Program-made: the position numbers and the translations under genes | Source of the DNA: an uncultured Siphonobacter sp. | Lineage (GTDB): Bacteria; Bacteroidota; Bacteroidia; Cytophagales; Spirosomataceae | Assembly (NCBI GenBank): GCA_913775095.1 | Contig: CAJYIW010000019.1 | Location: forward strand, 866,243 to 930,242 | Length of the DNA: 64,000 bases | Direction: 5' to 3' | Part shown: positions 35,547-42,862 of the stretch, in pieces | Numbering within the stretch: position 1 is the stretch's first letter | Layout: the number at the start of each line of letters is the position of its first letter | Notes under the pieces: generated by a model | Told to the model about the DNA's origin: nothing | The model's input: only the letters and a program-made list of their open reading frames with translations | Database searches by the model: none

Positions 35547-35705
35547 TTATTTTTTTGCTTTTTCTTCTGCTTCTAAGCCTTTCTTAATGACTTCATAATA
35601 AAGGTCTTTCAAATTTGACTTAACCCCATTTTCTTCTAATTCAAGCTGTTTTCGCTTCATTTTGAGATGAAGTTCATCTGGAACATCTAATGTTATCTTA
35701 GCCAT
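35547..35705 (-). CDS. Small ribbon-helix-helix-like protein (52 aa)
   Basis: Leftward ATG at 35705 to TAA at 35547 gives 52 residues beginning MAKITLDVPDELHLKMKRKQ. The alternating hydrophobic first strand (ITLDV) and two following helices with a basic segment are typical of RHH (CopG/Arc/ParD-like) proteins. It is likely a DNA-binding dimer. A perfect 22-bp inverted repeat begins 22 bases upstream of its start and may be its operator. There is no obvious toxin gene in the usual partner position, so an antitoxin role is unproven; autoregulator of the cargo block is another option. Confidence 0.65.
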   Translation of the reverse strand: MAKITLDVPDELHLKMKRKQLELEENGVKSNLKDLYYEVIKKGLEAEEKAKK

Positions 35706-35726
35706 AGCATATGTTTTAGTTGCAAC

Positions 35727-35785
35727 AAATGTAGTAGAAAATAATTTACAATATTTGTTGTTATAAATTATTTTCTACTACATTT
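35727..35785. repeat. Perfect 22-bp inverted repeat upstream of the RHH gene
   Basis: Arms at 35727-35748 and 35764-35785 are exact reverse complements; the core GTAGTAGAAAATAATTTA is visible in the left arm. The spacer is 15 bases. Located just upstream of the leftward RHH gene start, it is a strong candidate operator. Confidence 0.75.
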
Positions 35786-35809
35786 ACAACAACAACTACA
35801 ATTACAACA

Positions 35810-35840
35810 AAAAAAAGCCCCGATGCTCGAACATCGGGGC
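35810..35840 (-). terminator. Leftward-acting terminator
   Basis: GCCCCGATG (35817-35825) and CATCGGGGC (35832-35840) form a 9-bp stem. The A-run left of it (U-run on the minus strand) makes it act on leftward transcripts, insulating the RHH gene region from the right. Confidence 0.75.
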
Positions 35841-35893
35841 CTAACGTCAAAATCCTAAAATTTTAACGCCTCTTGCGAGAGAGGCACAAAGTT

Positions 35894-36163
35894 ATGCAAA
35901 AATCACAGAGCCTAGAACCCATTCTGGTTAAAAACCCGTATACCAATCAGCACATCAACGTCGCCCCCCTATTCGAGTACTTACACAAACAGTCCAGCCC
36001 TACGCCACCATCCATCGATCAGATTTCTAATGTCCTAGAAACAGCCATCCGTTTTATAGCCATAGACTGCCGCTTCGAAAACGCTGATCCCAACGACATT
36101 TCAAATACATTTTATCAACTCTATACCTTAAGGGATGCCTTCGCTAAAGTGAAAGAATGCTAA
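35894..36163 (+). CDS. Small hypothetical protein in cargo block (89 aa)
   Basis: ATG at 35894 (MQKSQSLEPILVKNPYTNQH) is preferred over the in-frame start at 35873. The protein is soluble with a helical C-terminal half (FENADPNDISNTFYQLYTLR). Base composition is closer to ordinary phage genes than to the AT-rich genes on either side. It has its own terminator at 36167. Function unknown. Confidence 0.5.
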   Translation: MQKSQSLEPILVKNPYTNQHINVAPLFEYLHKQSSPTPPSIDQISNVLETAIRFIAIDCRFENADPNDISNTFYQLYTLRDAFAKVKEC

Positions 36164-36166
36164 TAG

Positions 36167-36198
36167 AATCCTCTGGCTAGAAAGTCAGAGGATTTTTT
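36167..36198 (+). terminator. Terminator after the 89-aa gene
   Basis: AATCCTCTG (36167-36175) and CAGAGGATT (36186-36194) are perfect arms, followed by T-run. Confidence 0.85.
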
Positions 36199-36241
36199 AT
36201 TATCTATACAGTATGAAATTAACCTAAAGTCTATATTCAAA

Positions 36242-36952
36242 ATGAAATTCTGGCGTCAAATAAGTGCACTTTCAATCAGGCAAGTGAGTCAACTCTCAAT
36301 TATTGGGTTCACTTTTATATTTCTAATAGATATATCTTGGCTTATAGTTAATGAATACTCTCTAGAATTAACGGATTTTGGAAAAATACTTATTACTGGA
36401 CTTATTACTACCGGTATCAACCTGATTTCCAATTATTTGGCTTATAGAAATAAAACTAAAGAAATCAAACTAACTGCTTTTCATAAGGAGACATCTGAAG
36501 CACTAAAGACGTTATATTATTTAACTTCTGAGTTACTACACTCAATAGCAGAGTTGAATTCACTTGAGATGAATACACTAACACTTAATACCTATAAACA
36601 TTTTTTGAAGAACTGCTTAGATAAGAATGATGAATTATTAAAGTTTTACCTAAAAACTAAATTAATAGTGTTCGATTCTAATAATCCCATAAGCATAAAA
36701 ATTTTCGAAGGAATAGAAAAAATGAGATTTTTACGATCGCCCATTTTAATTGAATACAGAAAATGGACTGAAACTGGTGAATTACAAATTCCAATTGAGG
36801 CTATCACTACATTTAAAAGCATTGAGGAAGAAAATGAATCTATAAAAAAAAGTTATTCAGAATTATTAGACAATTTTGGAGATTCTTATGCTGATAAACT
36901 TATCGATTTGATTGAAGATATTGAGATGTATTATAAAACATTGTCGAAGTAA
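36242..36952 (+). CDS. AT-rich two-pass membrane protein, prophage cargo
   Basis: 236 residues. Two membrane segments lie at about 17-37 (LSIIGFTFIFLIDISWLIV) and 47-65 (ILITGLITTGINLISNYLAY). A long, charged, predominantly helical cytoplasmic domain follows (about 70-236) with no recognised catalytic motif. It is AT-rich like the KAP NTPase and ends in a hairpin near-identical to the one after that gene, hinting at shared origin. Possible roles are superinfection exclusion or a membrane effector for a defence system; both are inference. Confidence 0.6.
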   Translation: MKFWRQISALSIRQVSQLSIIGFTFIFLIDISWLIVNEYSLELTDFGKILITGLITTGINLISNYLAYRNKTKEIKLTAFHKETSEALKTLYYLTSELLHSIAELNSLEMNTLTLNTYKHFLKNCLDKNDELLKFYLKTKLIVFDSNNPISIKIFEGIEKMRFLRSPILIEYRKWTETGELQIPIEAITTFKSIEEENESIKKSYSELLDNFGDSYADKLIDLIEDIEMYYKTLSK

Positions 36953-36972
36953 CTTTGTCTTTTTGTAAAACC

Positions 36973-37018
36973 CAAAAGCCGTTCATGTTCGCATAAAAAA
37001 CGAATATGAACGGCTTTT
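36973..37018 (+). terminator. Terminator hairpin, copy 2
   Basis: CAAAAGCCGTTCATGTTCG (36973-36991) pairs with CGAATATGAACGGCTTTT (37001-37018), with the same CATAAAAAA loop as the copy at 35465. The right arm contains the first ATG of the next phage gene. Confidence 0.8.
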
Positions 37019-37884
37019 ACTTTAATGAGCGGCAGTATCAGGTAGCCCAGAATTATCAGGAAATGAGTGCCTGGCAGCTAGGCATGGTCTTCTGGCTTAT
37101 CGGTATTGAGAAAATGCCGGTGCAGATCACCCGGTACGTAATCCTGATTATTCTAACCACTGGTAAATGGGATCGGCTTTGTCTGCTCTGGATGCTGCTG
37201 GGTCCGAGTCAGCGGCCCAATACTCGCCCCGCTCGCTTCTTATCCCGCATCTTCTGGCCAGAAATCGTCAATGAGCCTGACCGGGAAGAACTACTCTATC
37301 TGACTGAATTCGTCTTCACAAATGAGCTTCAGTTGACGGATCAGAAATTTCCAACCATCCGAATTGGCCTGAGAAAGCTATACGGCCCCACGGCTCAGCT
37401 CCGGAGCCTGACCTTCGCTCAGTTCTATAATGCCGAAACCTTCTTCTTTCTCTACACCCGGACGAAGGATTTCAAGTGGCTCACGCACCTGGCAGCGGTG
37501 CTATATCTGCCGCATGGTGAGACTTGGACTAAAGAAGACGATCCCACTTTCGATGAACGGGTAAAGTTATGCTCAAAGCTCAAAGCCTGGCAGCTCCTAT
37601 ACATTTTCATCTTCTACGATGGCTGTCATTCCTATCTACATACCAAGTATCCCAAGATATTTCCGAAGCCTTCGACCAATCAAACCACATCTAAAAAGCC
37701 TAATCCCAGAGAGATACGCGACAACTGGCGGGTACACATCCGGGCCGCAATCGCTAAGGAATACGTCAACCTGCATCACGTCGATCAGGGAATGCTTTAC
37801 AACGTACTTGATCACCTCCAGTACAGCATCGAGGAAGCCAAACGCATGAAAGAGGAAATTGAAAAATCTAGAAAGAAAAGCTAA
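37006..37884 (+). CDS. Phage hypothetical protein (292 aa)
   Basis: The first in-frame ATG (37006) is inside the right arm of the hairpin; ATG at 37063 (MSAWQLGMVFWLIG) is an alternative start. The protein is helical and basic, with a hydrophobic N-terminal region and a charged C-terminal coiled coil (IEEAKRMKEEIEKSRKKS). Its base composition matches the phage backbone, so the AT-rich cargo ends just before it. Its 3' end shares one base with the next gene's start. No family recognised; a morphogenesis role is likely from position only. Confidence 0.6.
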   Translation: MNGFYFNERQYQVAQNYQEMSAWQLGMVFWLIGIEKMPVQITRYVILIILTTGKWDRLCLLWMLLGPSQRPNTRPARFLSRIFWPEIVNEPDREELLYLTEFVFTNELQLTDQKFPTIRIGLRKLYGPTAQLRSLTFAQFYNAETFFFLYTRTKDFKWLTHLAAVLYLPHGETWTKEDDPTFDERVKLCSKLKAWQLLYIFIFYDGCHSYLHTKYPKIFPKPSTNQTTSKKPNPREIRDNWRVHIRAAIAKEYVNLHHVDQGMLYNVLDHLQYSIEEAKRMKEEIEKSRKKS

Positions 37885-38399
37885 TGCAGAATATACTTAC
37901 GACTTACGAAAACTACTTCGCGGACGTGGCCAGTAAGCATCCCGGATTGCCCCATATCACTGGAGATGCCAGAAAAACGGAGTTTTTTACAGTAGCTGAG
38001 CCTGAAGAAATCTATAAAGAATTGAAAGCCAGGCTCAATACAACTAAGTTCTGTCTGTTAGTAGATAAGCCGGAACTTTCCACCAGCTCTAATCAGGCCC
38101 GACAATTTCACACCAATATGCAAGGGGGTATCGAGCTGATCATCAAGCGAGAGTCTGCTTCTCCAGCCCTGATCTCTGCCCAGCAAAATGAGGCGTTAAA
38201 TCTGCTCGCTCCGATTGAAGCCCGCATCCGCTGGCAGCATGAGAATAGAAAACTTCCCTTAGGATTTGCCAGAGATTCTTTCCGCACGGTCTTTCTGCAT
38301 GACAAAGAAAACTCGGTTGTAGGAGCCCGTTTAGAGTTTGCTTTCTTCTTTATCCTGCCTCCCTGTCAGCACGATGCCGCCGCCTGGGGCGATGTCTAA
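37884..38399 (+). CDS. Phage hypothetical protein, minor tail/neck candidate (171 aa)
   Basis: The start shares a base with the previous stop (TAATG), so the two are coupled. The 171 residues show a mixed alpha/beta pattern (KFCLLVDKPELSTSSNQARQ; GARLEFAFFFILPPCQH). Many tail-completion proteins of similar size sit at this point, before the lysis genes, but the sequence gives no defining motif. Confidence 0.5.
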   Translation: MQNILTTYENYFADVASKHPGLPHITGDARKTEFFTVAEPEEIYKELKARLNTTKFCLLVDKPELSTSSNQARQFHTNMQGGIELIIKRESASPALISAQQNEALNLLAPIEARIRWQHENRKLPLGFARDSFRTVFLHDKENSVVGARLEFAFFFILPPCQHDAAAWGDV

Positions 38400-38462
38400 C
38401 GTCCTTTTTAGGCTGGGGGATTGACCTGATTTTCGCAGAAACAATCCCCCACTACCTAATTA

Positions 38463-38663
38463 ATGAAAGATCATCAACTGGAGATATCCCTGAGCCTATT
38501 TACCTTTTTTGGCTGGGGTGCTCTCTTCTCGGCCCTGTTCCACATCGTGGTCGGGGTCCTCACTGCGGTGGCTTCAGCGGCTGCGGTTTATTTCTTCACC
38601 AGCTATCTCAAGCGTCGCTTTCCGGATGGCCGTTTAAACGTCCGTTGGCCATGGAAAAATTAA
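38463..38663 (+). CDS. Holin-like small membrane protein
   Basis: 66 residues with two hydrophobic stretches, about 10-27 (LSLFTFFGWGALFSALFH) and 29-48 (VVGVLTAVASAAAVYFFTS), then a basic tail KRRFPDGRLNVRWPWKN. Size, two-helix topology with a positively charged C-terminus, and overlap with the endolysin gene all fit a class II-type holin. Holins lack sequence motifs, so the call depends on context. Confidence 0.65.
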   Translation: MKDHQLEISLSLFTFFGWGALFSALFHIVVGVLTAVASAAAVYFFTSYLKRRFPDGRLNVRWPWKN

Positions 38664-39109
38664 CCAAACTCATTGAGATTGCTTTGTCCCAGGCTGGTGT
38701 CGAAGAAATCCCCCGTGGCTCGAATCGCGGCGAAAAAGTAGAAGAATATATGAAAGCCACCGGCACTATTCCGCCGGCTGCCTGGTGCGGATGCTTTACC
38801 GCCTGGTGCTTCACCGAAGCGGGTTACAAGCTGGATAAAATCTGGCTACTAGCCGCCGCTCGCAACTGGTTCAAGGACTCTACTAAGCTCATTACCGACA
38901 AAAAGGATATCCAGCCAGGAGACGTATTCGGCATTTATAATGCCAGGCTCGGAAGAATTGCTCACGTCGGTATTATCGAGAGAGTCGAAAACGGTATCCT
39001 GTATACGATTGAAGGAAACACGAATGCAGATGGCAGCCGCGAAGGATATGCCGTCTGTCGCCGTAAACGCTCCATTGCCAAAGTGGCCGCTATAGCCCGT
39101 TGGACCTAA
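38651..39109 (+). CDS. CHAP-domain endolysin
   Basis: ATG at 38651 gives 152 residues. The CHAP (cysteine, histidine-dependent amidohydrolase/peptidase) pattern is visible: AWCGCFTAWCF near residues 46-56 holds the catalytic Cys, HVGIIERV near 106 the catalytic His, and YTIEGNTN near 119 the conserved Glu-Asn pair. It cleaves peptidoglycan peptide cross-links at the end of the lytic cycle. The start overlaps the holin-like gene by 13 bases. There is no signal peptide, consistent with holin-dependent release. Confidence 0.85.
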   Translation: MEKLTKLIEIALSQAGVEEIPRGSNRGEKVEEYMKATGTIPPAAWCGCFTAWCFTEAGYKLDKIWLLAAARNWFKDSTKLITDKKDIQPGDVFGIYNARLGRIAHVGIIERVENGILYTIEGNTNADGSREGYAVCRRKRSIAKVAAIARWT

Positions 39110-39129
39110 TCCCCCACCCCTACACTATT

Positions 39130-39525
39130 ATGAAAGCTCTGTTTTTAATCCTTCAGGAAAAACTCTCCAAACTCACCTGGAAGCAGTGGATTGCCCTGGT
39201 GGTTTTCGTAACCGCCGTTGTCTTACTCTGCTTCGGAGTGATCGAAGTAGATGACTTTTTCAAACTAGTGGCCTTTGCTGGACTGGCTGACATCCTTTTG
39301 TCCTTTGGCCTTTTTTGCCTGGTATTGATTTCCCTTTCCTGTAACCCCAAAAAGCCTTCTATTGAGCAGCAAGCCCGCGACCAGGTGAAGGTAAAAACTT
39401 CAAAAAATCATGAAAAAGCTAAAACTGACGTTGCTACTCAGCCTCAGTCTCGCGTGGACAGCACACTCGCAAACGACGCTGAATTCCAAGGCCTCTGGGA
39501 TTACTTCTCAAAAATTACCAATTAG
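39130..39525 (+). CDS. Membrane protein, inner-membrane spanin candidate (131 aa)
   Basis: ATG at 39130 (MKALFLILQEKLSK) is preferred to an upstream frame start at 39100. There are two membrane segments at about 18-36 (WIALVVFVTAVVLLCFGVI) and 43-65 (VAFAGLADILLSFGLFCLVL). The second ends in LISLSCNPKK, a lipobox-like stretch. A charged C-terminal part follows. It lies after the endolysin and overlaps the next gene out of frame by 116 bases, as Rz/Rz1-type spanin genes do. Confidence 0.5.
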   Translation: MKALFLILQEKLSKLTWKQWIALVVFVTAVVLLCFGVIEVDDFFKLVAFAGLADILLSFGLFCLVLISLSCNPKKPSIEQQARDQVKVKTSKNHEKAKTDVATQPQSRVDSTLANDAEFQGLWDYFSKITN

Positions 39526-39784
39526 GCAAGTTCCCGCCGGCTGCGAGCAAAACGACGCTACCTGGTCGCGGATCTACCTGGTCACCCGAATGGAGCGGGA
39601 CATGAATGCATCGATGCTCGCTGATACGACTGCTGCTCTCCAGGTGATGCGAGCTGAGCAACCTATCAAAGAAAAAGCAGCCAATAAGCTAGGCAAAAAG
39701 CAAGGCTTTTGGAAAGGGATTCTTTGGGGGGCAGTAGTCTCAACTGTTTCAACAATCACCACTCTTGTACTTATTAACAGATGA
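39410..39784 (+). CDS. Secreted/anchored small protein overlapping spanin candidate (124 aa)
   Basis: Residues 1-20 (MKKLKLTLLLSLSLAWTAHS) form a signal peptide; a C-terminal hydrophobic helix lies near 101-122 (ILWGAVVSTVSTITTLVLIN). The middle is charged and helical. The first third overlaps the previous gene in another frame. Together they resemble two-component spanins in genetic layout, but the usual lipoprotein Cys after the signal peptide is absent, so the topology differs from Rz1. Confidence 0.6.
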   Translation: MKKLKLTLLLSLSLAWTAHSQTTLNSKASGITSQKLPIRQVPAGCEQNDATWSRIYLVTRMERDMNASMLADTTAALQVMRAEQPIKEKAANKLGKKQGFWKGILWGAVVSTVSTITTLVLINR

Positions 39785-40932
39785 GTTTAAATGCACTTCC
39801 GCCGGCGTATGTAACCCATACGCCGGTATTGCTTTCTGACAACCCGATCCCCTATCAATCGGAGATTCTATCTGCTTTTGAGGGAGCGGTTTACCGCCTG
39901 GCCATTTACGTCACCACGCCTGACGATACGACAAAGGCCAATAAAAAGAAAATCGTTACGCTCCGCAGTGACCCAGTGGCCGGCGTGATGACGTACAATC
40001 TGGATGAAGTAGTGCGGAATCTTCGTCAGTTTGATATCAAAATTCCTGCCTATAATTTCAATGTCTACCAAAAGAGCGAAGGCCATATTTTGTGGATTCT
40101 TCCCTATCAGGAAGCGGACGTGGACGAAGATCAGAGCATTAGTTTCCCTCTGGGACCGCTGATGGTCATCAAAGGCGGATCTTCTGACTTTTCTAAAAAT
40201 GATCTGGCTGATCGCTTCAATGGAGCCTTCCTGTCGAATTTCTACGATTTAGGCCCAAAGCCAGTGCATTATAAACAGCATGACTTTCTCTACTGGGCAG
40301 ATAACCTCGATGAAAGACCAGGGCGAGTTCGCCTCCGGATTAACTACTTTTTTACCGACGGCACTGATCTGACTGAAGATCAATATGACATCCAGGAATC
40401 AGAGCCTTACCAGGTCTACTGCTTTCCGATCGGGCCGGCTAATCTGGGTATCTATGGCCGGTTTGGTAATGTCGATCGATACGAAGTTTGCTTGGTGAAT
40501 GATCAGGACCGCAGGCTCACGGAAGTGCGTGAATACCTGGTTGATGATTACGACTATGATTCCTTTGAAGTGGTATTCTTCCGTAACTCCCTGGGTTGTT
40601 ATGAATCGCTCTATTTTTTCGGAAATGATGATAGGTATGAAAGCTACCAAGTCGAAAAAGCCGCCCGTCCCATCAATTACCGTGGCCGGCAGGGAATTGA
40701 TCTCCGGGTGGAATCCCGACGCAAATTCACTTTCCGTACGGGTCACTATCCGGAGGGCTGGAGCTACGCGTTCCGGGAGCTGCTGCACAGTACCGATATC
40801 TACGTGATCGATAAGAATGAATACCTGCCCATTCAAATTGATACGGAAGAAATCACGCTCCGGAGCCGGTCTAATCCCCTGGATACGGCAGAACTCAAAT
40901 TCATTGAATCCCAAACCAAAATTCACCCCTGA
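39781..40932 (+). CDS. Tail structural protein, distal-tail/baseplate candidate (383 aa)
   Basis: It begins four bases before the previous stop (ATGA) and ends overlapping the next start (TGATG), so it is coupled to both. The sequence is beta-rich with many aromatic and acidic residues (YLVDDYDYDSFEVVFFRNSL). A large Dit-like or baseplate protein is suggested by its position before the 640-aa protein. No family recognised. Confidence 0.5.
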   Translation: MSLNALPPAYVTHTPVLLSDNPIPYQSEILSAFEGAVYRLAIYVTTPDDTTKANKKKIVTLRSDPVAGVMTYNLDEVVRNLRQFDIKIPAYNFNVYQKSEGHILWILPYQEADVDEDQSISFPLGPLMVIKGGSSDFSKNDLADRFNGAFLSNFYDLGPKPVHYKQHDFLYWADNLDERPGRVRLRINYFFTDGTDLTEDQYDIQESEPYQVYCFPIGPANLGIYGRFGNVDRYEVCLVNDQDRRLTEVREYLVDDYDYDSFEVVFFRNSLGCYESLYFFGNDDRYESYQVEKAARPINYRGRQGIDLRVESRRKFTFRTGHYPEGWSYAFRELLHSTDIYVIDKNEYLPIQIDTEEITLRSRSNPLDTAELKFIESQTKIHP

Positions 40933-42854
40933 TGGTCCGCTTGTCTGTGGGTGGCCAGTACCTGGTACTGCCGCCTGATCTGCGTGGTACGCTGATACTA
41001 AAATCTCCCCTCCTGTATCGTCAGCAGGAAGGGAGTCTTTCTTTTCCCTTTACCATTTCAGCTCTGGAGCCGGTGAATCAGGAAATCTTAGGTTTTCCAC
41101 AACTGCTGGGCTCCCTGAGCCGAGTTTTTGAAACGGCAGCGGTTTTGGAAATTGGCCCGGCTCGCTTTGAAGGAATTCTCCGGATCACGCGGGTATCCAC
41201 TAAACAGATTGAATGTAGCCTGGCCATTCCACCCGGGAACATCCCGGCTTCTTTGTGGGATAAGAAATTATCGGCTTTTGATTTGGGTACGGTTGTCTAT
41301 CCAACCGAGACGCTGCCTACTAATTTCTACGCGGCCAATGATCTGGAGGATCTATCGCTTTATAAGTATGATTTGATGGTCAGTCTTCGCAATGGGAACC
41401 GCACGTTGAAGGCTGCTACCTACAACTGGGGAACGCCGGACTATGAGTTTTATAATCCCGTCAGTTCACCATTTTGGGCGGATTTTGCCTCTCAAATCAA
41501 TACGGCCGAACTTGCTGGGATAAAAGCGTACGGGGATAAGACGAATTTTTCGATCTATACTCAAACCTCCGGAGACTGGAAACTATACATTGAAAAGATT
41601 GGTGATTTCGTTGGCCAGGGAGCTGTCGAAGTAAAACTCACCAAACGCACCCTTGAATCCTTCAAGTTTTATCGGAATGCCATCGAAGGTGAATTTCCAC
41701 TCGATCAGGACGAACGCTATTATTTTCCGGTTATTAAAAGTCCGTCCTGGTATTCGAAAGATCAGAACCCGGACTGGAAGGGATATGTGAATAATACGTA
41801 TGGAGATGGGATTCGCTTTAATTCAGATACCGACTTCAATTCCAATAGCCTGGCTCCTGCCATTTACCTGAAGTGGCTCATTAAAGAAATCTGCAGTAAG
41901 GTGGGTTATCGCTTCTTTGATGACTTTTTTGATGAAGATCTATCTCAGCTCATGATCTGGACGAATCAAACCATCGACCGGGCAGCTCCGAATATTCCTA
42001 TCCCGAAAATCAACGTGTACCAAAAAGAATGGAAGATCGCTGGCCAGCTCCCTGACTGGACACTGGAGGAATTCTCAGACCAGCTTTTTAGTCTGTTTGC
42101 TACCAGACTATACTTTGATCCGAATACCCGGATTGCCCGCCTGGTGAGCATGGAGCAGGTGCTGGGTCAAATCATGGTGGCCAATTATGACGATCGCATC
42201 TTTGAAGATATTGATATCGAGCTGGTAGAAAAGAAGCCGCAGCAGTTGGCCTTTCAGCTTGACAGTTCCGACGCCTTTGCAAAAGAGCCGGATTTGAAGG
42301 TAAAAGATTATAAAACCCTGTTTACCAGGTATCCCCTTGAAGTAGATGAAGAAACAGATCCCGAGCTTCTTCAAACGAAGATTTCGCCCATGGATCAATT
42401 TCATAGAATTGTTACGGGGTCTACTCCTCCCAACCGGCGAATGGAAGCGATGATTGATCAGGCCGGTATCAGTTTGTTGTATTCAGACGAAAAGAAGACT
42501 AAAGACAGTGCTCGCATTGGATTCAAGTCTTTAAAGCTGCTGATGACCAATTATGAACAGCAAAACACATTGCAGCTGGCCTATACGCTGGATAGCCAAC
42601 AGGGAAATTATAAACTGGAGTGGAATGGGTATCAGGGACTTTATCAGAAATTCTGGTATCGATACTTTCAGTATTTACAGCATACCTTTTCAGTAAAACT
42701 CCCAACCGCCCTGTCTGAAAATGACTTGGCCAGTTGGGAGTGGTATGAAATTAAGTTGTTCAAAGGTCTGAAGTATCTGCCGGCACAGCTGGAAGTAAGC
42801 TTTACGCTGAGTGGCATGAGCCCAGTTGCCAACATCACCTGGCAAAAAGTCTGA
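40932..42854 (+). CDS. Tail-associated/baseplate protein candidate (640 aa)
   Basis: The 640-residue protein is rich in beta strands, with an N-terminal domain resembling tail-tip beta-sandwiches (SFPFTISALEPVNQEILGFP), a central region of mixed fold, and a C-terminal beta part. It lacks signal peptide and membrane segments. It is the last rightward gene before the convergent integrase. By gene order it could be a Tal/gp44-like hub or host-binding protein; this is inferred. Confidence 0.55.
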   Translation: MVRLSVGGQYLVLPPDLRGTLILKSPLLYRQQEGSLSFPFTISALEPVNQEILGFPQLLGSLSRVFETAAVLEIGPARFEGILRITRVSTKQIECSLAIPPGNIPASLWDKKLSAFDLGTVVYPTETLPTNFYAANDLEDLSLYKYDLMVSLRNGNRTLKAATYNWGTPDYEFYNPVSSPFWADFASQINTAELAGIKAYGDKTNFSIYTQTSGDWKLYIEKIGDFVGQGAVEVKLTKRTLESFKFYRNAIEGEFPLDQDERYYFPVIKSPSWYSKDQNPDWKGYVNNTYGDGIRFNSDTDFNSNSLAPAIYLKWLIKEICSKVGYRFFDDFFDEDLSQLMIWTNQTIDRAAPNIPIPKINVYQKEWKIAGQLPDWTLEEFSDQLFSLFATRLYFDPNTRIARLVSMEQVLGQIMVANYDDRIFEDIDIELVEKKPQQLAFQLDSSDAFAKEPDLKVKDYKTLFTRYPLEVDEETDPELLQTKISPMDQFHRIVTGSTPPNRRMEAMIDQAGISLLYSDEKKTKDSARIGFKSLKLLMTNYEQQNTLQLAYTLDSQQGNYKLEWNGYQGLYQKFWYRYFQYLQHTFSVKLPTALSENDLASWEWYEIKLFKGLKYLPAQLEVSFTLSGMSPVANITWQKV

Positions 42855-42862
42855 TTACATAT

